IMG/VR virus record: IMGVR_UViG_3300008111_000018
Location: 57,903-121,902 of that record
Direction: 5' to 3' (one strand)
DNA from: a virus
Length of the DNA: 64,000 nt
Below, piece by piece: positions 58,584 through 64,000 of this stretch. Below the pieces are notes generated by a model. It was not told where the DNA came from. It searched no databases and was given only the letters and a program-made list of their open reading frames with translations. Positions within the stretch are counted from its first letter, which is position 1. Each line of letters begins with the position of its first letter. A program made the translations under genes and the position numbers.

Positions 58584-58835
58584 ATGATTTCAATAAGATG
58601 TAAAGATTGTAATAAAGAATTAATAGGACACCAAACTAAAACAGTTACTTGTGGTTGTCCAAATATGGCAACAATTCGTGGAGATAAAGTTTCAGCTGTT
58701 GACTTATCTCGCATTGTTATGTTAAACTCTATTCAGAGAGAACAAAAATCAAATTTTCTCTCTTCACAAGATCTTGCTTTTCAGGAAGCAAGACGCCAAC
58801 GTAAAGTAAAGCGTTTGGATTTTGAGGTTCGTTGA
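58584..58835 (+). CDS. Zinc-ribbon-like small protein
   Basis: An 83-residue protein with CKDCNKELIGHQTKTVTCGC, two CxxC-type pairs forming a likely zinc ribbon, then a basic helical C-terminus (EARRQRKVKRLDFEVR). No named family. Confidence 0.78.
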   Translation: MISIRCKDCNKELIGHQTKTVTCGCPNMATIRGDKVSAVDLSRIVMLNSIQREQKSNFLSSQDLAFQEARRQRKVKRLDFEVR

Positions 58836-58847
58836 ACCTCTAATATT

Positions 58848-58933
58848 GGAAGCGTGGCCGAGTGGTTTATGGCAGTTGTCTTGAAAACAACCAACGTTAA
58901 TAGCGTTCGTGGGTTCAAATCCTACCGCTTCCG
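58848..58933 (+). tRNA. tRNA-Ser(TGA)
   Basis: 86 nt with long variable arm, acceptor GGAAGCG/CGCTTCC, anticodon arm GTTGT-CTTGAAA-ACAAC. Confidence 0.95.
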
Positions 58934-58995
58934 TTTTAAGAATAGTTACAAATTTAACAATTTCTTCAACAGTGTTACGATATGAACACAAAGAG

Positions 58996-59026
58996 TTGAC
59001 TTTAAAATGTCTGTGATTATTATATA
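58996..59026 (+). promoter_or_regulatory. Possible host-type promoter
   Basis: TTGACT with TTATAT or TATATA 18-19 bases downstream, before the small-gene cluster at 59049. Confidence 0.5.
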
Positions 59027-59048
59027 GTAGTATCACAGGAACAAACCT

Positions 59049-59198
59049 ATGGATCAACACACCTATGATAATTGGGTGAAGATCAAGGCAACTTTTGAAG
59101 CCTCTGGTAACACCAATAATATGTTTTATTATAGGTCATGTGAAATCGTGAAGACTAAAAAAGATCCTCTTGCAAAGTTTCTTGGAGATGAGAAATGA
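59049..59198 (+). CDS. Small hypothetical protein
   Basis: A 49-residue ORF, MDQHTYDNWVKIKATFEASG, ending FLGDEK. It overlaps the next gene by four bases. Together with the next genes it forms a compact run of overlapping micropeptide genes. Confidence 0.65.
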   Translation: MDQHTYDNWVKIKATFEASGNTNNMFYYRSCEIVKTKKDPLAKFLGDEK

Positions 59199-59398
59199 TG
59201 CACGAACAAGAAGAATTTATCACACGTTCTGAAGTTCAGGAGATGATCGATGCTGCTATACGAAGACACAACCGTAATGCTTCTATCATTAGTATGTGCG
59301 TCGGTTGGGTGGTTCTTGCTTTATTTGCTGAGGGACTTTTGAGATTGGTTGGGGTTATTCCACCTTTACTTCCATTTCTTAAAATTACTTTAAACTAA
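59195..59398 (+). CDS. Small single-span membrane protein
   Basis: A 67-residue protein with a charged N-terminal helix (ITRSEVQEMIDAAIRRHNRN) and a membrane segment (IISMCVGWVVLALFAEGLLR). Function unknown. Confidence 0.7.
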   Translation: MMHEQEEFITRSEVQEMIDAAIRRHNRNASIISMCVGWVVLALFAEGLLRLVGVIPPLLPFLKITLN

Positions 59399-59511
59399 TG
59401 GTATCAATTACAGAAGAAGATTTGCAAAAATTAAATCAAAGAGTTTTTCAACAAAAAATGGATGAACTCTTCGAAGAACCATCAACTTACGAGGACGAAG
59501 AAGATGAGTAA
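59398..59511 (+). CDS. Acidic micropeptide
   Basis: A 37-residue ORF, MVSITEEDLQKLNQRVFQQK followed by an acidic end. Start shares a base with the previous stop (TAATG) and it overlaps the next ORF by eight bases. Confidence 0.55.
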   Translation: MVSITEEDLQKLNQRVFQQKMDELFEEPSTYEDEEDE

Positions 59512-59593
59512 TACAATTTTTACAGCAATGACTATCATTGGTATTGTTGGATTGTTTATTGTATGGGGACTCAATAATGCATATCCCCAATAA
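59504..59593 (+). CDS. Membrane micropeptide
   Basis: A 29-residue ORF consisting almost only of one membrane helix (IFTAMTIIGIVGLFIVWGLN). Small single-span peptides are typical photosystem subunits in cyanobacteria, but no specific match is recognised. Confidence 0.55.
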   Translation: MSNTIFTAMTIIGIVGLFIVWGLNNAYPQ

Positions 59594-59777
59594 GCAAAAG
59601 TATAATTTTGCAATGTCTGCTTTTGTGAGAATGTATGGACACGGTATTGCAAACAATATAGATATTAAACAGTTTTGCAAAGAATGGTCTACTAGAACAG
59701 ATAATGCACCATTACAAGGACTTGACGAAGTGGACCAATACATGTACTATGAATACAAGAACTGGAGAGGAAGATGA
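59577..59777 (+). CDS. Small hypothetical protein
   Basis: A 66-residue protein, MHIPNKQKYNFAMSAFVRMY with an aromatic acidic end (YMYYEYKNWRGR). Overlaps both neighbours. Confidence 0.65.
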   Translation: MHIPNKQKYNFAMSAFVRMYGHGIANNIDIKQFCKEWSTRTDNAPLQGLDEVDQYMYYEYKNWRGR

Positions 59778-59890
59778 TTTTCCACTTAGTTGAGACACTA
59801 GCAGCAAGTCCTTTCTTTCTTTTCTTATGTGGATGTGGGTTGACAATCATACCATTTGCTGGTATTATGTTTATACACAAAAACAAGTAA
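59774..59890 (+). CDS. Membrane micropeptide
   Basis: A 38-residue ORF with hydrophobic core SPFFLFLCGCGLTIIPFAGI and a short basic end. It ends directly at the 5' end of tRNA-Pro. Confidence 0.5.
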   Translation: MIFHLVETLAASPFFLFLCGCGLTIIPFAGIMFIHKNK

Positions 59891-59964
59891 CGGAATGTAG
59901 CTCAGTTTGGTAGAGCACTCGCTTTGGGAGCGAGATGTCGCAGGTTCGAATCCTGTCATTCCGA
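59891..59964 (+). tRNA. tRNA-Pro(TGG)
   Basis: 74 nt, acceptor CGGAATG/CATTCCG, anticodon arm CTCGC-TTTGGGA-GCGAG. Starts at the base after the preceding stop codon. Confidence 0.95.
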
Positions 59965-59982
59965 CTCATAAAACTTCACTTT

Positions 59983-60213
59983 ATGAAAATGTATCCAGAA
60001 CTTTCAGATCTCCAAAAGTTTACAGTCGAAGAGTTTCAAGAAGATTTTGATAATCTAATAGAAAGAGTAGAAAATGGCGAATCATTTATTATTACTGATG
60101 GAGAAAGAAACGCAGTGATAGTTCCATATAACGAAACCATAAAGTTTGCAGTAGAATCTAAAGTGGATGCTGATGTAATACGAATACATACCGACCACGA
60201 AGAAGGTTCTTGA
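59983..60213 (+). CDS. Phd/YefM-like antitoxin-type protein
   Basis: A 76-residue protein with FTVEEFQEDFDNLIERVENG followed by ESFIITDGERNAVIVPY, the pattern of Phd/YefM DNA-binding antitoxins (VENGExxIIT...xAVLVP). No toxin gene is adjacent. It may regulate transcription or neutralise a host toxin. Confidence 0.75.
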   Translation: MKMYPELSDLQKFTVEEFQEDFDNLIERVENGESFIITDGERNAVIVPYNETIKFAVESKVDADVIRIHTDHEEGS

Positions 60214-60238
60214 CGAAGAGTTCCAGGTCCTCTACAAT
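60210..60238 (+). promoter_or_regulatory. Host-type promoter before tRNA-Ile
   Basis: TTGACG-17-TACAAT, starting in the last codons of the Phd-like gene and 14 bases before the tRNA. Confidence 0.72.
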
Positions 60239-60252
60239 AGATCTGGTCTTAT

Positions 60253-60324
60253 GGGACTGTCGCCTATGGGTTAAGGCCCACTGCTTATAACGGTGTGAAC
60301 TGAGTTCAAGTCTCAGCAGTCCTA
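60253..60324 (+). tRNA. tRNA-Ile(TAT), first copy
   Basis: 72 nt, acceptor GGGACTG/CAGTCCT (first pair G-T), anticodon arm CACTG-CTTATAA-CGGTG, T-arm CTGAG-TTCAAGT-CTCAG. Confidence 0.88.
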
Positions 60325-60328
60325 CCAC

Positions 60329-60400
60329 GGGAGTATAGCTTAATGGTTAGAGCGGGCTCCTTATAAGGGCTTAGTCTGGGTTCAACTCCCAGTATTCCCA
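60329..60400 (+). tRNA. tRNA-Ile(TAT), second copy
   Basis: 72 nt, acceptor GGGAGTA/TATTCCC, anticodon arm GGCTC-CTTATAA-GGGCT, T-loop TTCAACT. Same anticodon as the tRNA just upstream but different in sequence. Confidence 0.85.
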
Positions 60401-60402
60401 TC

Positions 60403-60475
60403 GCTCCTTTAGCAATCTGGTGAATGCAGCGAACTCATAATTCGCCCGAGGCGTGTTCGATCCACGCAAGGAGCA
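60403..60475 (+). tRNA. tRNA-Met(CAT)
   Basis: 73 nt, acceptor GCTCCTT/AAGGAGC, anticodon arm GCGAA-CTCATAA-TTCGC. Could be Met or lysidine-type Ile. Confidence 0.88.
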
Positions 60476-60477
60476 TA

Positions 60478-60497
60478 GGACAGAAACAAATCTGTCC
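60478..60497 (+). other. Hairpin after the last tRNA
   Basis: GGACAGA-AACAAA-TCTGTCC without T run; probable 3' end processing or stabilising structure of the tRNA transcript. Confidence 0.6.
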
Positions 60498-60500
60498 ACC

Positions 60501-60529
60501 TTGACTTCTCCAAGTCAAACCCTTATAAT
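60501..60529 (+). promoter_or_regulatory. Host-type promoter with palindrome over the -35
   Basis: TTGACT-17-TATAAT. TTGACTT-CTCC-AAGTCAA is a perfect inverted repeat covering the -35 box. Confidence 0.82.
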
Positions 60530-60551
60530 ACTAAGGTCAACATTCAAAACA

Positions 60552-60767
60552 ATGACTCTCACAGCAAAATTCAAGAAAGACGTTCAAACCCTTCGTGGTG
60601 CAGCAAACGGCGATTTCTATCTTGATGTAAAGAATCCGAAACTCTACAAAAAGGTTCGTCGTTTTTATGAGAATGAAGGTGTAGTATTCTCTGGTGATCC
60701 CCTTGATGACTATGAAATGCTTATGGAATATGTTCTTGCAGATCTTGAATCCGTTGAGGTTGCATGA
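60552..60767 (+). CDS. Small hypothetical protein
   Basis: A 71-residue protein, MTLTAKFKKDVQTLRGAANG then LYKKVRRFYENEGVVFSGDP and an acidic helical end. The ATG at 60552 lies 22 bases after the -10 box; an earlier in-frame ATG would start inside tRNA-Met. Overlaps the next gene by four bases. Confidence 0.75.
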   Translation: MTLTAKFKKDVQTLRGAANGDFYLDVKNPKLYKKVRRFYENEGVVFSGDPLDDYEMLMEYVLADLESVEVA

Positions 60768-61012
60768 CAACACGACTTCCTAAAGTCCTTTTAGAACGTG
60801 AAGGATATCGATTTGTAGAAGTTGGTATTCTTGAAATCAACGGTAAACCTGATTATCGTATGCAAAAGCAAAACGAATACACCAAACGCTGGAATGACAT
60901 TTATCTTTTTGATAATGTTCTACAATGTTCTACTGCTATGGAAGACATTGAATATGCGAAATGGTTAGACCCTGATAGGGTCCCTTGTTATGTGAGAGAC
61001 GATGATGAGTAA
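60764..61012 (+). CDS. Small hypothetical protein
   Basis: An 82-residue protein, KVLLEREGYRFVEVGILEIN with RWNDIYLFDNVLQCS in the middle and an acidic end. Co-translated with the preceding gene. No family recognised. Confidence 0.72.
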   Translation: MTTRLPKVLLEREGYRFVEVGILEINGKPDYRMQKQNEYTKRWNDIYLFDNVLQCSTAMEDIEYAKWLDPDRVPCYVRDDDE

Positions 61013-61060
61013 ATAGTCACGGATGGACTTTAACAGCACTGGTCGGGAGCAAAACCCCTT

Positions 61061-61294
61061 ATGTCTAAATCTGATTTGCTTCGGTGGATTGGGAATATTC
61101 TCCTCATCATTGGTTATCAAACTATGTTATGGGGAGAATTTAAATATGGTTTAATGATAAAGGTTGTTGGAGGATTACTCACAGTACCCTTTGCTATTAA
61201 ACTTAAACTTTGGGATGTACTATTCTTATGTGCATTCTTTGGTATTACCGAGATATCAAAGTTAACCCAAATTTTCTTAGTTTCACAAAACTAA
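61061..61294 (+). CDS. Small multi-span membrane protein
   Basis: A 77-residue protein with two to three hydrophobic segments (WIGNILLIIGYQTMLWGEF, MIKVVGGLLTVPFAIKL, LFLCAFFGITEI). Cyanophage genomes often carry proteins of this SemiSWEET-size class, but no specific call is made. Confidence 0.65.
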   Translation: MSKSDLLRWIGNILLIIGYQTMLWGEFKYGLMIKVVGGLLTVPFAIKLKLWDVLFLCAFFGITEISKLTQIFLVSQN

Positions 61295-61420
61295 GTGGTG
61301 GAGTCAAAATGACCCCTATGAGTTTCTTGCTTCTCTCAAGAGCAAGTGGTGCGGATGGGACTCTCTCCCGCCTGGTTTCCAATTTCCAGTCAAAGAATTG
61401 GTGGCGAGCCTGAATTGCGA

Positions 61421-61449
61421 AGGTGGGTTGCATAAACCCACCTTTTTTT
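61421..61449 (+). terminator. Terminator with -10 box following
   Basis: AGGTGGGTT-TGCATA-AACCCACCT-type stem with seven T; TATAAT at 61451-61456 begins two bases after the T run and could start the sugar operon. Confidence 0.88.
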
Positions 61450-61482
61450 ATATAATATATACTAAGAGTAATTTATTCATCT

Positions 61483-62550
61483 ATGAGTGACTATAAGAAA
61501 ACAGCACTTGTTCTTGGTGCTGGTGGTTTTATTGGAAGCCACATGGTAAAAAGACTGCGGGCAGAAGGGTATTGGGTCCGTGGTGTAGATCTTAAATATC
61601 CTGAATTTTCAATTTCTGAGGCAAATGAGTTTGTTCAGGGGGATTTGAGAGACGCTAATTTTGTGGAAAGAGTGCTTCAGTTTAAAGGATATCTCGGCAA
61701 TTTCTATCACTTTGTAGCATCTCAATATATTGATACTTTTGATGAAATCTATCAGTTTGCTGCTGATATGGGTGGTGCAGGATTTGTTTTTTCTGGTGAG
61801 AATGATGCTGACATTATGCATAATTCTGCAAGTATTAATTTGAATGTCCTTGAGTCTCAGAGACAGTTGAATGACTTTAAGGGAGTAAACAAAACTAAGA
61901 TTTTTTACTCTAGTTCTGCTTGTATGTATCCAGAACACAATCAATTAGACCCAGATAATCCAGATTGCCGTGAAGATTCAGCATACCCCGCAAATCCAGA
62001 TTCTGAATATGGTTGGGAGAAGTTGTTCTCAGAGCGGTTGTTTTTCGCTTATAATCGTAATTATAGGATCCCTGTTCGGGTTGCTAGGTATCATAATATC
62101 TTTGGACCAGAGGGAACTTGGGAAGGAGGTAGAGAAAAAGCGCCAGCAGCAATCTGCCGTAAAGTTGCCTATCTTCCTGAGGAAGGTGGAACCATCGAAG
62201 TGTGGGGAGATGGCCTACAAACTCGTTCCTTCTTGTATATTGATGAATGCATTGAAGCAACCCGCAGATTGATGGATAGTGATTTTATGGGACCAGTTAA
62301 TATTGGTTCTGAAGAAATGGTAACTATCAATCAACTTGTTGATACTGCTGCCAAAGTTGCTGATAAAGTGGTAGGTAAAGAACATATTTTAGATGCCCCT
62401 CTTGGAGTTCGTGGACGTAATTCAAATAATGATTTGATTCGTGAAAAACTGGGATGGGATTATTCTCAGGCACTTGAAGATGGAATTGCTAAAACTTATT
62501 CTTGGATTAAAAATCAAATTCTGAAAAAAGACTCCAAAACTTCTTCTTGA
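61483..62550 (+). CDS. GDP-mannose 3,5-epimerase-like NAD-dependent epimerase
   Basis: A 355-residue extended short-chain dehydrogenase. NAD motif GAGGFIGSHM near residue 11, Ser motif SSSACMYPE near 143, catalytic YGWEK near 175. Several long matches to plant GDP-mannose 3,5-epimerase are visible by memory: ADMGGAGFVFS, GTWEGGREKAPAA, WGDGLQTRSF and GVRGRNSNNDLIREKLGW. It would convert GDP-mannose to GDP-L-galactose or GDP-gulose. With the cupin and the following glycosyltransferase it suggests a sugar-modification pathway (host LPS or virion). Confidence 0.9.
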   Translation: MSDYKKTALVLGAGGFIGSHMVKRLRAEGYWVRGVDLKYPEFSISEANEFVQGDLRDANFVERVLQFKGYLGNFYHFVASQYIDTFDEIYQFAADMGGAGFVFSGENDADIMHNSASINLNVLESQRQLNDFKGVNKTKIFYSSSACMYPEHNQLDPDNPDCREDSAYPANPDSEYGWEKLFSERLFFAYNRNYRIPVRVARYHNIFGPEGTWEGGREKAPAAICRKVAYLPEEGGTIEVWGDGLQTRSFLYIDECIEATRRLMDSDFMGPVNIGSEEMVTINQLVDTAAKVADKVVGKEHILDAPLGVRGRNSNNDLIREKLGWDYSQALEDGIAKTYSWIKNQILKKDSKTSS

Positions 62551-62552
62551 TA

Positions 62553-63479
62553 ATGAAAAAAATATACCTTGTTAATACAAGTGAGTATCCGACAAAGGGT
62601 ACTCACTATTTGATGAGTATGAAATTTGTGAATGGTTTTTCTTTATATGGTCTTGAAGCATATGATTTAAAAAACTTTGAAGAAATCGAAGATTCTGAAG
62701 ATCAAATATTCTTGATGTGTGATAACTTTTATGATCAAAGAAGTTCTAATTGGATGGACTACTTTGATTATTTGGCAAATAAGTTTCAAAAAACTACTTG
62801 GATTTTTTGGACTTTCCATAATGTATTGAATAATCACTATAAAGAAAAAGACTTTCCATTCAAAAAGTATATTTTTACTGGAGAGTATTATAGAGATCCT
62901 GATTTTTCATATTTTGGAGAGCACTTCAGGGAATATGTAAATCATCCAAATTATGTTTCTCTTCCTTTTGCTGCCAGTATTAATCCAAATGATATTGATT
63001 ATATTCTATCCCAAAGAACTGATGAGTATGATTGTGGATTTTCGGGATGCAACTATAAGGAGGAATGGTCTCGTAAGTTAGAACAAAAATATAATTGCTT
63101 TATTCATTATTGGCCTCCATTTCTTGATGAATCTGAACGTATCCGAAACGCTTTTCTAGGTTCTAAAATTTGTCTAGGGTTTAACTCCGACGATAATATT
63201 AAAAATGGTCTACCTACAGAAAGAGTATTTGAGGGCATTGCTTACGGTTGTGTAGTTTTAACTGATTGTGAAATGGCTGTAGATGCAACTGATGGTGTTG
63301 CAGTTTATGTTTCGGATTATACTGACTTGGAAAAAAAAGTGGAGTATTATCTAAACAATGAAGAAGCACGTTTAGAAAAACAAAAACAAGGAAAGTTGTT
63401 TGCAAAATCTAAAGGAACATATTATAGTGTTATTGAAAACTTCTTAAAAACGATCAATAAAATTTACAATGAGTCATGA
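62553..63479 (+). CDS. Glycosyltransferase, CgeB/GT1-like
   Basis: A 308-residue protein. The C-terminal half (GFNSDDNIKNGLPTERVFEG, YGCVVLTDCE, EYYLNNEEARLEKQKQGKLF) is the glycosyltransferase type found in CgeB-like proteins, with the sugar-nucleotide binding ExxxG...G pattern. It starts two bases after the epimerase stop and overlaps nadE by four bases. Likely uses the product of the epimerase; acceptor unknown. Confidence 0.8.
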   Translation: MKKIYLVNTSEYPTKGTHYLMSMKFVNGFSLYGLEAYDLKNFEEIEDSEDQIFLMCDNFYDQRSSNWMDYFDYLANKFQKTTWIFWTFHNVLNNHYKEKDFPFKKYIFTGEYYRDPDFSYFGEHFREYVNHPNYVSLPFAASINPNDIDYILSQRTDEYDCGFSGCNYKEEWSRKLEQKYNCFIHYWPPFLDESERIRNAFLGSKICLGFNSDDNIKNGLPTERVFEGIAYGCVVLTDCEMAVDATDGVAVYVSDYTDLEKKVEYYLNNEEARLEKQKQGKLFAKSKGTYYSVIENFLKTINKIYNES

Positions 63480-64000
63480 ATAGAATTACTGATTATAATA
63501 AGGTAAAGACTGATATTGTTAAGTGGTTGGGTGATTATGCCATAGAATATCCAACTATTAAGTCTTTTGTTGTTGGAGTTTCTGGTGGAATTGATTCTGC
63601 TGTTGTAGCAACTCTTTGTGCAGAAACCGGTCTTCCAACTTATGTTCTTTCTATGCCACTCCATTCTAGTGCTAAGAATGATACTTTGTCTGATGAGTAT
63701 AGTTCTTTACTGGAAGATAAGTATGATAATGTTACTAAGATTAGAATTGATTTAACGAGTACATATGACCAACTCGTAAATTCTTTCGAATCAATTAATT
63801 CTCAGTTTGTTTCAAATCAATTGGCAAATGCGAATACAAAGTCTCGTATTCGCATGGTTACACTATATCAAGTTGCGGGTTCTGTAAGTGGTATTGTTGT
63901 TGGTACTGGAAACAAAGTTGAAGATTATGGTGTAGGATTTTATACTAAATATGGTGACGGTGGAGTTGATATCGCCCCTATTGCAGATCTTTATAAGACT
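63476..64000 (+). CDS. nadE: NAD synthetase NadE, N-terminal part (partial)
   Basis: The frame starts MNRITDYNKVKTDIVKWLGD and runs off the window. The PP-loop VVGVSGGIDSAVVATL (about residue 33) and GTGNKVEDYGVGFYTKYGDG (about 142) are the ATP and deamido-NAD binding motifs of NH3-dependent NadE. It converts nicotinate adenine dinucleotide to NAD. It overlaps the glycosyltransferase gene. Together with the NMNAT-like enzyme at 40644 it suggests the phage supports NAD pools. Confidence 0.92.
   Translation, partial: MNRITDYNKVKTDIVKWLGDYAIEYPTIKSFVVGVSGGIDSAVVATLCAETGLPTYVLSMPLHSSAKNDTLSDEYSSLLEDKYDNVTKIRIDLTSTYDQLVNSFESINSQFVSNQLANANTKSRIRMVTLYQVAGSVSGIVVGTGNKVEDYGVGFYTKYGDGGVDIAPIADLYKT

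Noticed and set aside
61309-61480. Possible small ORF or frame with WWSQNDPYEFL-like coding upstream of the sugar operon
   Set aside because: The protein-like frame has no start codon, and the frame with an ATG looks random; part lies in the terminator.

Overview
This window is a 64 kb piece of a T4-like marine myovirus genome. The gene order is that of T4-type cyanophages: neck and tail completion, terminase, sheath, tube, portal, prohead core, protease, scaffold, capsid, gp3, uvsY, uvsW, gp55, 47, 46, and later 45, 44, 62, regA, 43, uvsX, 41. CobS-like and CobT-like proteins, Hsp20, MazG, NrdA/NrdB, a DUF3110-like protein and a long tRNA array all point to a phage of marine Synechococcus or Prochlorococcus. 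No photosynthesis gene lies in the window, so the host is an inference. Nearly all genes are on the + strand; the only supported minus-strand gene is a homing-endonuclease remnant.

Layout. 1-16.2 kb holds virion assembly genes: the gp14 end, gp15, gp16, a large cysteine-motif protein, gp17, gp18, gp19, gp20, a gp67-like protein, a gp68-position protein, two structural proteins, gp21, gp22 and gp23. 16.2-22.7 kb holds gp3 and recombination/late-transcription genes (uvsY, uvsW, an Sm-like protein, gp55, gp47, gp46). 22.7-28 kb holds candidate head-internal proteins and the CobT/CobS-like pair. 28-38.3 kb is the replication block, with a DruA-like gene between 44 and 62. 38.3-46.4 kb holds late accessory genes for large basic proteins, an NMNAT-like nucleotidyltransferase with a capsid-targeting N-terminus, a possible nuclease, small membrane proteins and a tRNA-Ala. 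46.5-52.9 kb holds the primase, nrdA, nrdB, two GIY-YIG-type endonucleases and more head-internal candidates. 53-54.2 kb is a lysis-like pair. 54.2-60.5 kb is a tRNA array of 20 intact genes, at least two damaged ones and unusual structured spacers, with cupin, Dps, 2OG-oxygenase, Phd-like and micropeptide genes between them. 61.4-64 kb starts a sugar module (GDP-mannose 3,5-epimerase, glycosyltransferase) followed by nadE, which runs off the end.

How it works together. Late genes carry TATAAATA, TAATAAATA or CTAAATA boxes upstream, which fit the encoded gp55 sigma factor. The tRNA region and some early genes have host-type TTGACN-17-TATAAT promoters, several with an inverted repeat in the -35/spacer. 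At least seven proteins begin with a 10-11 residue peptide ending in (I/L/M)xE, like the capsid-targeting sequence of T4 internal proteins, and could be packaged in the head, trimmed by gp21 and injected.

Most notable: (1) four tandem hairpins between tRNAs, with different stems but a shared ACCGCCA-type loop; (2) the set of putative capsid-targeted proteins, including a nucleotidyltransferase; (3) a 16-bp perfect inverted repeat enclosing a late promoter in front of a homing endonuclease; (4) internal deletions in uvsX, nrdA, nrdB and a tRNA-Ile gene, which are either real lesions or assembly errors.
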